A stretch of DNA of 20,142 nt, taken from NCBI GenBank assembly GCA_023647555.1, contig JALRLY010000212.1, positions 1 through 20,142 on the forward strand, given 5' to 3'. The notes below the pieces were generated by a model. The model worked only from the letters and a program-made list of their open reading frames with translations. It was not told the DNA's origin and ran no database searches. How positions within the stretch are numbered: the first letter of the stretch is position 1; every line of letters starts with the position of its first letter. The position numbers and the translations under genes are program-made. The DNA is from Pancytospora philotis (lineage: Eukaryota; Microsporidia). Positions 8,170-15,628 of the stretch are shown here, piece after piece.

Positions 8170-8559
8170 ATGATCCCAAAAATTCTGCAGATCCTCTCCA
8201 AAGCAGACACCTTCAAGCTGTTCACAACGCCGACGGGCCCGTCCATCTACGAGGCGTTTGCCCAAGCTAAGGAGCCGCTCAGCCTCCCCGAGATCCACCA
8301 GGTGATCCGCCGCTACTTCGCCATGATGACGCAGGGCGTGGACCCCTCGTCCTTTGTTGCCACGGAAGCCGCGCGCATGCAGGGGCTCGCCGACAAGGCG
8401 CTCATAGAGATGCAGAAGGAGTACATTGCGCAGCAGGCGCTCGCCCCGCGGGACCAGAACGATGAGCTTGTGGCCCTTTACCTGGACTCCATGAACTACT
8501 TTGTCGCGGGCCTGGACATCCCAGTTCTGACAGAGCACATGAAGTATCTTGAGGAGTGA
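8170..8559 (+). CDS. Small hypothetical helical protein
   Basis: A 129-residue protein beginning MIPKILQILSKADTF. CCC directly precedes the ATG (TTTAGCCCATG), but no AAATTT block lies within 60 bases. Mostly amphipathic helices, one Pro/Thr-rich turn at FTTPTGPS, no cysteines, no signal peptide, no membrane helix. Codons are biased to G/C at the third position like the recognised genes, which supports real coding. The segment from residue 4 to about 50 loosely recalls the ZA loop and helix B of a bromodomain (PLSLPEIH resembling the PMDLSTI motif), but the acetyl-lysine-binding Asn is not visible, so I do not name it. A stop codon of an upstream small frame sits just three bases before its ATG. 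TTCATTAAA at 8628-8636 is the likely 3' signal. Confidence 0.72.
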   Translation: MIPKILQILSKADTFKLFTTPTGPSIYEAFAQAKEPLSLPEIHQVIRRYFAMMTQGVDPSSFVATEAARMQGLADKALIEMQKEYIAQQALAPRDQNDELVALYLDSMNYFVAGLDIPVLTEHMKYLEE

Positions 8560-8627
8560 CAGTGCCTGCCTTTAATCGACCACGGAGGCGGGCTTTAGCG
8601 TGCATAGATTTACGATCCTGTTATAGC

Positions 8628-8636
8628 TTCATTAAA
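8628..8636 (+). terminator. TTCATTAAA 3'-end signal
   Basis: ATTAAA-type polyadenylation signal 69 bases after the stop of the 8170 gene. The same nine bases recur at 12362-12370 and 16200-16208 behind other genes. Confidence 0.4.
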
Positions 8637-9028
8637 TTAGTCCTTGTTTTCCTAGTACAGCCACCGGCCTATACTTCTTATACAGACAGCCTGGCATTCA
8701 TTTCTCGCAGTTTTTGAGTCTAGCATGCGCACAACTTTAATATTCGCGCTCTCGGCTGTATTCTGGGTAATGTATGAGTCGTTATAGTGCTGCGGCGTGC
8801 ATGATATGGGCAGTCCTAGGAATAGTTCTCGTTTTAAGCACCCAGTTATTCTGTCTCACCTGGCTATCAATGTTGTGAAGCTGTTCGCCTTTCTATAGGA
8901 AAATTGCCGTGCAAGTGTTACATTTCATTTTCGATCTTGTATACTATCCTACAGCTACTGATCGACTGGGTATTATCTACGTCATGGCTGTGCTAATCTC
9001 TCAAGGTACGCGCGGCAGTTGATAAAAG

Positions 9029-9048
9029 AAAATTTTTCAGCGGCCCCG
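9029..9048 (+). promoter_or_regulatory. AAATTT-like block plus CCCC start signal
   Basis: AAAATTTTTCAGCGGCCCCG immediately before the ATG at 9049. It shows that this ATG, not the TTG opening of the frame at 9019, is the start. Confidence 0.6.
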
Positions 9049-10428
9049 ATGACAGGTTTCATGGCCCTGCTGCTGGGCTGCGTGCAGTGCGCTAGCACCT
9101 CGGCGGAACTGGAATCTTATGATGACTACATCCTTAAAATTGAGAAATCGTTCGTCTCCAACAGTACCGTACCTGACCTAGCCCGCGGACAAGTTTCACC
9201 CGCTATCGCTGCTCCGAGCGCTGACGCAAAACACTTCCTCGGCGGCGTGGAGGTTGCCAACCAGCAGTGGGAGGAGGCAGTTCGCAAGTACGACAGCGCG
9301 GCATATAGACTGAACAGCTGGACGAATAGGCTAATAGCGCTTGCAACACAGCTCAGACCATTCTCAGTCAAGCGCAAGTACGGCTACATTGAGCTAGGAA
9401 AGGTCTGCTTCCGGGACACAGGCCGATTTATATCGCAGCTCGGGCCCGAAGATTACTGGATCAATTCCGAGGAGTCGCAGAGAGCGTTCGATATCGAATA
9501 TGACAGGTTGAGTAGGAAATTATGGCATGAGTTTATCAAAAAGACGAATTATCACTTCAGGCTCTGTTACAGCGCTTGCTACAGGTTTCTGCGCATGTAC
9601 GACGCAGCGCAGTACGGGGATGAATACATTGATAGGGTGACAGACGCTGTGGATGAGCTGTATGAGTTTACGCGCACCGCTCAATCCGTGGAGCACTCTG
9701 AGAGGTATGTTGCGCGGTTCAGCGAGGCCGCCCTCGGCCACTTCAGCAAGCTGCTTCAAACTCTCGATGAAGTGGCTCACGGAACCTGGCTTCAGAATCC
9801 GCAGCACACGATTCTCGATGTCAAAGACCCGAGCCCGAACTACAAGGGCCTCGAATACTTTTATCTGTTGTTCAAGGCGACCATCGAGGCAACTATACTA
9901 GTGCAGAGAGAACTCAATGCTTTCGGTCGTTATAATCAATTTCTCGAAGAAGAATACAAGAATGCGCTAGGGCAAGCTAGGGAAGCTAACAGGCGTGACC
10001 GCAGAATTGCAGTAGATCCGTTAAGAATTGCCAGCAGAATAATGACTCGTGAACTACCGCAAATAAAGCGCGAGGCGGTGCATGCGTACAATACTTTCCT
10101 CAACATCACACACCACCTGCCGCGCGCGCCTAAGCCTATTGATGCTTCGCCCAAATGCGCTCCGCAGCAGCCTGTGTACACCAACTCGCATTTCGGCGGC
10201 TACCCCACTCCCAATGACCTGTATGTTGCTGCATATGCCGCTGGGTATAATGCTGGATATGCCAGAGGATGCGATGCTGGGAGGAGCATGGTTTATCCAG
10301 CAATATACGGCTCCGGCTACACTGATTCCAGTACCGCTACCGCGGCTCATTCTAATACGCATCGTCTTTCCGATTTGCAGCAAAGGCGATACAATGCTGT
10401 TAGTTATCCATCTCGTCCCTATCAATAA
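9049..10428 (+). CDS. Secreted helical protein, member 1 of tandem paralog array
   Basis: A 459-residue protein of no family I recognise, with a signal peptide (MTGFMALLLGCVQCASTSA, about 1-19). The family core follows: Y81 with AAYRLNSW, then RPFSVKRKYGYI (103-114), C120, and C177 in YSACYRFL, 57 residues later. A C-terminal helical block opens with DPSPNYKGLEYFY (260-272) and contains ILVQRELNA (283-291). From about 360 the sequence turns low complexity, Tyr/Gly/Ala-rich (AAYAAGYNAGYARG). Possible N-glycosylation sites are at N38 and N352. It aligns almost without gaps to the next gene over residues 74-113, so the two are close duplicates. It is probably exported to spore or host; the role is unknown. 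Codons are more mixed than in the housekeeping genes. AATAAA overlaps its stop codon (10424-10429). Confidence 0.88.
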   Translation: MTGFMALLLGCVQCASTSAELESYDDYILKIEKSFVSNSTVPDLARGQVSPAIAAPSADAKHFLGGVEVANQQWEEAVRKYDSAAYRLNSWTNRLIALATQLRPFSVKRKYGYIELGKVCFRDTGRFISQLGPEDYWINSEESQRAFDIEYDRLSRKLWHEFIKKTNYHFRLCYSACYRFLRMYDAAQYGDEYIDRVTDAVDELYEFTRTAQSVEHSERYVARFSEAALGHFSKLLQTLDEVAHGTWLQNPQHTILDVKDPSPNYKGLEYFYLLFKATIEATILVQRELNAFGRYNQFLEEEYKNALGQAREANRRDRRIAVDPLRIASRIMTRELPQIKREAVHAYNTFLNITHHLPRAPKPIDASPKCAPQQPVYTNSHFGGYPTPNDLYVAAYAAGYNAGYARGCDAGRSMVYPAIYGSGYTDSSTATAAHSNTHRLSDLQQRRYNAVSYPSRPYQ

Positions 10429-10429
10429 A
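10424..10429 (+). terminator. AATAAA overlapping the stop codon
   Basis: The stop TAA (10426-10428) lies inside an AATAAA hexamer, so the 3' end of the mRNA may be only a short distance beyond the reading frame. Confidence 0.35.
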
Positions 10430-10863
10430 TGCTATTCGTTAACGCTGGCATATCCGTCCAGCGGCTTCAAGCATTTGGGCCTTGTTCCGCCCCTGCTCGG
10501 CCGTATGGGCCTATCCTTTGAAGAACAGCATGCTTGCTGCCGAATATGTTGGATCTGTAGTGCTTTAAAGTACATTCTCCGGTGCCGCAGCGTATGGTAA
10601 AATGCACATTCGGTGCTTGTTTTTCCAGCCTAGTTTGAATGCCTGTGTGTTGCACCTGTTTTACAGATTTCAACGGTGAGCAACCAGTTCTTGTTTGTCT
10701 CACATTTGCGGGTTACTTTTCTGAGTTCCATGGTTAAGATAATAATTACCAGGGTTTTCTATTGCTATCAAACAGCTGAGCACACTATGCGCCGTTTAAC
10801 AGTTGTTGTTACCTCTGTATGACCGCTCCTGGCTTGCAAATATGAAAAATTTTGATGGCCCCG
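10429..10863. other. 435-base gap between members 1 and 2 of the array
   Basis: Mixed-composition sequence ending in the start signal of member 2. No supported open frame, RNA or repeat; I see no resemblance to the gap before member 1 outside the start signal. Confidence 0.45.
10845..10863 (+). promoter_or_regulatory. AAATTT-like block plus CCCC start signal
   Basis: AAAAATTTTGATGGCCCCG directly before ATG at 10864. It contains an earlier in-frame ATG at 10855, but the CCCC lies after that one; by comparison with member 1 the ATG at 10864 is preferred. Confidence 0.6.
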
Positions 10864-12336
10864 ATGAATATGTTTCTGACCTTGCTGCTCGGCGGCCTGC
10901 GGGGCGCCGGCACCTCTGCAGGGCAGGACTATATCTATAGCTACATCCTCGAAGTGGAGAGGTCATTCGACTCCAATATTCGAGTTGACGTGACGCCCCG
11001 TTTTCATCCTCAGGCTCGCTCTTTGCGCGCGGCTTCCAGCACAAACCAGCCCCTGGGCTGTGCACGGGTCGACAGCGCACAGTGGGAAAAGGTGCTGAGC
11101 GACTACGAGGTCGCGGCGCATGAGCTCAATAGCTGGGCATACCGCCTTTATGACTATGTCTCAGCCCTCAGGAGGTTCTCACTCAAGCGCAAATATGGCT
11201 TCATCTTTGCTGACTGCTCGATCAACGATACGATAGGCTTCTTATCCAAGTTAGGCGCCAGGGATATCCTGAGGCAGCCTATAGGAAAGTGGGGCGGGTT
11301 CGACTCTGAGTTCACCAATCTCAATGAAACTCTGTTGGCTGATTTCATCGCCAAAGTCAATGAACACTTTACGTGCTGTTTCAAAGCATGCTGTAATTTT
11401 TTAAGTCTATACGACTCGCGAATGTATGGGCCGCATTACGCCAGAAGAGCCACCGATGTGACGGATAAGCTGTCTGAGCTCATGTGCGGCGCCAAGACTA
11501 TGGGGCTGTCCGTGCGGCACATCGCACAGTATAGCCTGTCCTCACTTGAGTACTTCGATATCGTGCTGCGCGAGCTCAAAGGGGTGGCTTCCAGGTGTTT
11601 GCTCATGGCGCCCGACAATACGGTATACGACCCCGCGGACCCCAGTCCGCGCTATCATGGGTTCGATTATCTGTACCAGACGTACAAGAGGTGCGTCGAG
11701 GCGCTTATACTCGTGCAGAAGGAGCTCAATGCGTTGAATCGCCACTACGATTTCCTCGATAAGGAATTCGATAGAATGCTGAAGCGAGAGTGCGAGAACA
11801 ACGGTCCCGGCGCTCTCGTCGACTATTCAAAGCTAGCCTACTACGTTATAAAAAATAAGCTGCCCGCGATAATAACGCAGACCAAGCACACATACACGAG
11901 GTTTCGCAATATCGCCAACTACCTGCCGAGCGAGGAGCCGGTCGTAAGTCCGCTCATGGCTGTGTCGATTGGGGTGTGGGAAGCTCCTAAGCCTGCCGAG
12001 GCTGCACCTCATCGGGAAGGGTCAGGCTACGTATCGCATCGGCGCCCCAAGCACCAGCAGTATGTGCACCCTGGTCCGCACAACAACGCTCACCCTGAAA
12101 ATACAAATGGGCAGTACCGGGGCACAACGTATTACAATGCGGACCCGGGCAGCATGCCGCAGCAGCCCATCATGCAGTCTGGCTTCTACCATAATGGGTT
12201 TTTTGTCACTGCGGATGGGCAGCGTTGGGTCCCATTTAATAACAACGTGTATCCGGGCACTATGCCGCCGCAGCCCGCGCATTATGGCCCAGATCCCAAC
12301 GGCGATCCTGCGAATGCGCAGTGCCAGGGGCTGTAG
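10864..12336 (+). CDS. Secreted helical protein, member 2 of tandem paralog array, with proline-rich tail
   Basis: A 490-residue secreted protein, the closest relative of member 1. Signal peptide MNMFLTLLLGGLRGAGTSA; core Y81 with AAHELNSW, then RRFSLKRKYGFI (103-114), C118 and C176 in FKACCNFL; C-terminal block DPSPRYHGFDYLY (259-271) with ILVQKELNA (282-290). Additional cysteines at 66, 171, 172, 177, 207, 245, 277 and 310 suggest further disulfides. Beyond about 375 the protein becomes a His/Pro/Asn/Gly/Tyr-rich tail with an imperfect repeat, PGSMPQQP and PGTMPPQP (428-435 and 464-471). The last residues include DPANA, as in member 4. Possible N-glycosylation sites are at N121 and N154. 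No known domain; a structural spore component or a host-facing secreted protein are both possible. The start at 10864 is chosen by the signal; 10855 would add three residues. Confidence 0.88.
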   Translation: MNMFLTLLLGGLRGAGTSAGQDYIYSYILEVERSFDSNIRVDVTPRFHPQARSLRAASSTNQPLGCARVDSAQWEKVLSDYEVAAHELNSWAYRLYDYVSALRRFSLKRKYGFIFADCSINDTIGFLSKLGARDILRQPIGKWGGFDSEFTNLNETLLADFIAKVNEHFTCCFKACCNFLSLYDSRMYGPHYARRATDVTDKLSELMCGAKTMGLSVRHIAQYSLSSLEYFDIVLRELKGVASRCLLMAPDNTVYDPADPSPRYHGFDYLYQTYKRCVEALILVQKELNALNRHYDFLDKEFDRMLKRECENNGPGALVDYSKLAYYVIKNKLPAIITQTKHTYTRFRNIANYLPSEEPVVSPLMAVSIGVWEAPKPAEAAPHREGSGYVSHRRPKHQQYVHPGPHNNAHPENTNGQYRGTTYYNADPGSMPQQPIMQSGFYHNGFFVTADGQRWVPFNNNVYPGTMPPQPAHYGPDPNGDPANAQCQGL

Positions 12337-12338
12337 AC

Positions 12339-12354
12339 CGCTGATTTTTCAGCG
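12339..12354 (+). other. Perfect hairpin after the member 2 stop codon
   Basis: CGCTGATTTTTCAGCG forms a 6-base perfect stem with a TTTT loop, starting two bases after the TAG. It is followed within 8 bases by TTCATTAAA. Function unknown; it could be chance. Confidence 0.4.
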
Positions 12355-12361
12355 TCAATCA

Positions 12362-12370
12362 TTCATTAAA
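12362..12370 (+). terminator. TTCATTAAA 3'-end signal
   Basis: ATTAAA-type polyadenylation signal 26 bases after the member 2 stop, identical over nine bases to the signals behind the 8170 and 15629 genes. Confidence 0.45.
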
Positions 12371-12464
12371 CTACGGATATTTTAATTATACTATATTTTC
12401 TTGCTGTAATCAATATTGCAATCTATCATGCGCGTATCGCTCGTAGCGACCGCAATGGATCACC

Positions 12465-12482
12465 AAAAAATATTCAGGCCCC
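12465..12482 (+). promoter_or_regulatory. AAATTT-like block plus CCCC, displaced from the start
   Basis: AAAAAATATTCAGGCCCC ends at 12482 and abuts an out-of-frame ATG at 12483; the coding ATG of member 3 is at 12497. A second CCCC lies at 12488-12491. Confidence 0.5.
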
Positions 12483-12496
12483 ATGATCCCCTTTTA

Positions 12497-13717
12497 ATGT
12501 TGGGCACATTGCTTATGTGCAGCTCGGTATTCAGCGCTGATACTGTCCCTGATAGTGGAGATGTGAGGCGCATCGAAAGAGTGTGCCAGGCATTTGACTC
12601 TGAGGCTAACGCATGCACATCGGTGTTCTTCAATCGGCCGGCGCGACGGACCTGCTGGGAGAGCGGCCCGGTGCTGCCCGTGTCTTTCATAAACATCGAC
12701 CATCGCCAGAAAGAACGAATCGTGAAGGCCTACAAGGATGCGGCGGACTTCTTGTCGAGCATTGTCGCCATTATGCAGCGGCAGATCGAAGAGCTTAATA
12801 AGCTGTCCTTTGAGCACAAGTATGCCAGCTTTGACACGGAAAACTACTTTTGCGATACCGTCGCCGGCGAGCCCAAACTCGCACCCCATATGCTTAAGTA
12901 TAAAGCGCCGCCCAAGCTGCGGCTGTTCGATGGCGAGATCGCCGCCTTCGCCAAAGACTTCCGGACGCGATTCAGCAGAGATATCAAAGAGTTTCACCGC
13001 CTCTACATCCGCATGAGCTGCGAGCTGGTTAGCCTGTACAAACTGAATAAAGCTGACAGCGATGCGCTATCAAAGGCCTTTATGAAAACGCGGAGCATTT
13101 TGAACAGCCGGGGCAGGAACGCTCATGAGCGCTTTGAAGCTGGAAAAATGCATCCTGCGAAATTCTGCAATGATGTTCTCGCGCAGTTCAGTTCAATTTA
13201 CCACAGGCTGATCAGGGCGATCATGGGCCGAAGGGCCCTGGACCCTAGCGGCGAGCCGCTCGACACCGAATGCCTCGCTTCAGAGTACCATGGGCTTGAT
13301 CAGATGTTGCGGCTCTTCGAGACGTACATGGGCGCCGGTCTGCTCGCGCTCGCCGAGCTGGATCGGTGCATTGAGCACTGGAGCGAGCTCAGCAAGCGTT
13401 ACGGGAAATACAGTGATAGGAGAGATGCAAGAACATCAGTAAATGGTACCAATAAAACGAGAGAACCGGGATGTTGTAAGACTTTTATCAAAGCTCGGTA
13501 TTGCACATTAGTAGCGCACACTTCAAGGGCGCAGGCGCAGCTTGCAAAGATCGAAAAGAGGCTATCTGATGCCATGTCGGCATTCAGTAGAGCTGAGCCC
13601 GCCCCCATAGCGTATTGGCAGCACAGCGGCCCCCATGCAGCCCCAGTCCCGGCCCTCGGTCTACGGCAGCACCAACATCCACAACATCCACATATGCCGG
13701 GAAGACAGTGGTGTTAG
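12497..13717 (+). CDS. Secreted helical protein, member 3 of tandem paralog array
   Basis: A 406-residue secreted protein when started at the ATG at 12497, giving the signal peptide MLGTLLMCSSVFSA. In-frame ATGs at 12428 and 12455 would put 14-23 polar residues in front of it and lie before the promoter-like block. Family core: Y79 with KDAADFLSS, LNKLSFEHKYASF (100-112), C119, C175 (56 apart), and the C-terminal block EYHGLDQM (263-270) with ALAELDRC. It is more diverged from members 1 and 2 but shares YKDAAD with member 4. The segment about 300-330 is basic and polar with NGTNKT, two possible glycosylation sites. The tail from about 370 is His/Pro-rich (RQHQHPQHPH) and ends in cysteine. The translation start is unusual because a four-codon frame precedes it. 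Unknown function, presumably extracellular. Confidence 0.85.
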   Translation: MLGTLLMCSSVFSADTVPDSGDVRRIERVCQAFDSEANACTSVFFNRPARRTCWESGPVLPVSFINIDHRQKERIVKAYKDAADFLSSIVAIMQRQIEELNKLSFEHKYASFDTENYFCDTVAGEPKLAPHMLKYKAPPKLRLFDGEIAAFAKDFRTRFSRDIKEFHRLYIRMSCELVSLYKLNKADSDALSKAFMKTRSILNSRGRNAHERFEAGKMHPAKFCNDVLAQFSSIYHRLIRAIMGRRALDPSGEPLDTECLASEYHGLDQMLRLFETYMGAGLLALAELDRCIEHWSELSKRYGKYSDRRDARTSVNGTNKTREPGCCKTFIKARYCTLVAHTSRAQAQLAKIEKRLSDAMSAFSRAEPAPIAYWQHSGPHAAPVPALGLRQHQHPQHPHMPGRQWC

Positions 13718-14213
13718 TCTAGAGTTTGTCTAGAAGCAGGGTAAGATTTAAAACGTAATGAAATATTTGGTCTGATGTGTATATTAGAAACTAATGGTAT
13801 ATTTTATAGCATTTGAATATCCTGGCTGGCGGTGTAGTGTGAGGAGCTTGCCGATGCTGTCAATGATGATGTATTTATTATTAGATGCGATTCAGCTATT
13901 AGTCGAGTATTTATTCGATAGCATTTTGCATTAATACACTGTACACTTCTTGACATGCGCTAGCAAAGCCTTCATTAATATTTTGACAGACGCCCCACGC
14001 TTTATATTCGTAATGCAATGCATTGCGTCATGTAATTTGCATTAGCCTATGCTGCAATGCTGTGCAGCAATTCAACTCTCGATCTCGTTAGCAACAACTT
14101 GATCTGTGCGCTAGAACGAGCACCCAACTACTCTCGTGTGTTTTTGCACCAAGGTCCGGCCGCCCGTCCGTAAAATTCGTTGAATTATCGACAAAAATTT
14201 TTCAGCCCCGTTA
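13718..14213. other. 496-base gap between members 3 and 4
   Basis: AT-rich sequence with a 12-base palindrome GCAATGCATTGC near 14016 and the start signal of member 4 at its end. No supported gene or RNA, and I recognise no decayed family copy in it. Confidence 0.45.
14193..14213 (+). promoter_or_regulatory. AAATTT-like block plus CCCC start signal
   Basis: AAAAATTTTTCAGCCCCGTTA directly before ATG at 14214; the first part is nearly identical to the signal of member 1. Confidence 0.6.
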
Positions 14214-15401
14214 ATGGTGCCTGTCGCTTTGCTTGCGTACTGCATGTACTGTGTTGCTGCCGCGGGCAGCCCGTCCCAGACCTGCGACACCTCCACCGAT
14301 ACTCCAGAGCGGTGCAGCCCGATCACAGATGATGATGCGGCTCCTCACCAACGGCAACTGAATTTGCCCATTCGAGTTGGTCCGTTCCACTACGGATCAG
14401 GTGTCCCAGCATTCAAGATCACCCAGAAGGTACAGTTTGTCTCTGGGCTATACAAGGATGCAGCAGACACCCTGGCTTTCTGCTGTGGTATGGTCAAGCG
14501 CTCCATCGCGGAATTGAAGGAATTCTCTCTGCACCACAAGTTCGGCTACTTCTTACACCTGTACAGGTGCTACCGCGGGCCGAATGCCGAGCTGCCCGAT
14601 CTTGCCCTCTGCCCCATGGATTATACCAGGATGAGTGCGTGGGGCAAGTTCGATGACAGCTTTAGTGCGTTGTGTGATAGCTTCTTCGGCTGCTTCAAGG
14701 GAAACATATCCCTGCTTTACAAGCAGTGCGCTGCTGCCAGCGTTGCGATTCTGCGCTTTGGAGGAGCCAAGTGTTATAGATACCAGCACTATAACAGAAA
14801 GCTCCAGGCGCACTGGCAGGACTTGGAGCAGACGCTGAATACAGACAGCATGCAGAGCTACCCAGTGCACATGAAAAACTTCATCGATAGAACAGGCGAG
14901 GAGTTTCGTAAGCTGTTGGGTGCGGTGAACTTGTGCTCCGCAGCGCTTATGCAATCGTGCCCGTCGGAGGGTTTCTCTCTTGGCGCCGAGTACTACTATG
15001 CGGTGAGCAGGGATTTTAAAAATGTGGGCAAGCTCTTGGAAGCGTATATGATGGCTGTTTATATAGTCCAGCGGGAGATCTGCCGCCTCACCGAACACTA
15101 CAAGGGCCTGGATGCGGCGTACCATGCAGCGATGAAAGACGCCATTGACAAGAAACGCCCCCAGTCTCTGAAAGGCTTTGCAGAGCTATCATTTGCTCGC
15201 ACCGCCATTGATGTCAAGTTTGAAGATATTAACAGGCTCGCCGCGAGCGCTTATAAGCAGCTTACGGTTATAGAGGATAGACTGGTAGAGGCTGAGTCGA
15301 GGTTCAATCCCAGGCCAGAGTGGTATATGGCACCTGAGCCTAGACAGGATACTAAGTCAAAGTCTTCACAGGATCCTGCGAATGCACATGCTTCTTTCTG
15401 A
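14214..15401 (+). CDS. Secreted helical protein, member 4 of tandem paralog array
   Basis: A 395-residue secreted protein with signal peptide MVPVALLAYCMYCVAAAGS and a Thr/Asp-rich linker to about residue 50. Family core: Y80 with KDAADTLAFC, AELKEFSLHHKFGYF (99-113), C119 and C172 (53 apart). The later helical block includes AEYYYAVSRDFKNVGKLLEAYMM-type helices (258-280) and IVQREICRL, clearly parallel to ILVQRELNA in members 1 and 2. One possible N-glycosylation site is at N164. There is no long low-complexity tail; the C-terminus is short, polar and ends DPANAHASF. The DPANA is encoded by 14 bases identical to those at the end of member 2. Function unknown. It is the last gene of the contiguous array; the next gene encodes a membrane protein on the same strand. 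Confidence 0.87.
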   Translation: MVPVALLAYCMYCVAAAGSPSQTCDTSTDTPERCSPITDDDAAPHQRQLNLPIRVGPFHYGSGVPAFKITQKVQFVSGLYKDAADTLAFCCGMVKRSIAELKEFSLHHKFGYFLHLYRCYRGPNAELPDLALCPMDYTRMSAWGKFDDSFSALCDSFFGCFKGNISLLYKQCAAASVAILRFGGAKCYRYQHYNRKLQAHWQDLEQTLNTDSMQSYPVHMKNFIDRTGEEFRKLLGAVNLCSAALMQSCPSEGFSLGAEYYYAVSRDFKNVGKLLEAYMMAVYIVQREICRLTEHYKGLDAAYHAAMKDAIDKKRPQSLKGFAELSFARTAIDVKFEDINRLAASAYKQLTVIEDRLVEAESRFNPRPEWYMAPEPRQDTKSKSSQDPANAHASF

Positions 15402-15530
15402 GCCATCTAATATGTGCTTTACTGTGCTGTTGATGCTTCCTAACAACGGTTTTGCGTTTCTATTCAGTAAATCACGTTACACCAATTTTAAGACAGCGGG
15501 TTTAGCTTTTTGAAAAGTGATAAACGCTGG

Positions 15531-15572
15531 ACAGCAGCATCAAAATACTGTACAGCAGCATCAAAGCACTGA
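15531..15572 (+). repeat. Two tandem 21-base direct repeats
   Basis: Units 15531-15551 and 15552-15572 both begin ACAGCAGCATCAAA and differ at three positions. They lie about 57 bases before the 15629 start codon in noncoding DNA and may be a local duplication or part of a promoter. Confidence 0.75.
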
Positions 15573-15628
15573 TTGTTTATTCATCCCAATTAATCTGCAG
15601 CCGCATTAGCCTAACACAAACAAAGCCC

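Larger units (their letters stand above)
8560..9048. other. 489-base gap before the secreted-protein array
   Basis: AT-rich sequence holding the TTCATTAAA 3' signal of the preceding gene (8628-8636) and the start signal of the next gene at its end. No open frame longer than a few dozen codons and no RNA gene recognised. Confidence 0.5.

Noticed and set aside
8170..8320. Bromodomain-like pattern in the small protein (FTTPTG...PLSLPEIH)
   Set aside because: Similarity is only loose; the acetyl-lysine-binding Asn and the helix C pattern are not visible.
14010..14030. Palindrome GCAATGCATTGC in the gap before member 4
   Set aside because: Too short and isolated to support an origin, operator or mobile-element end.
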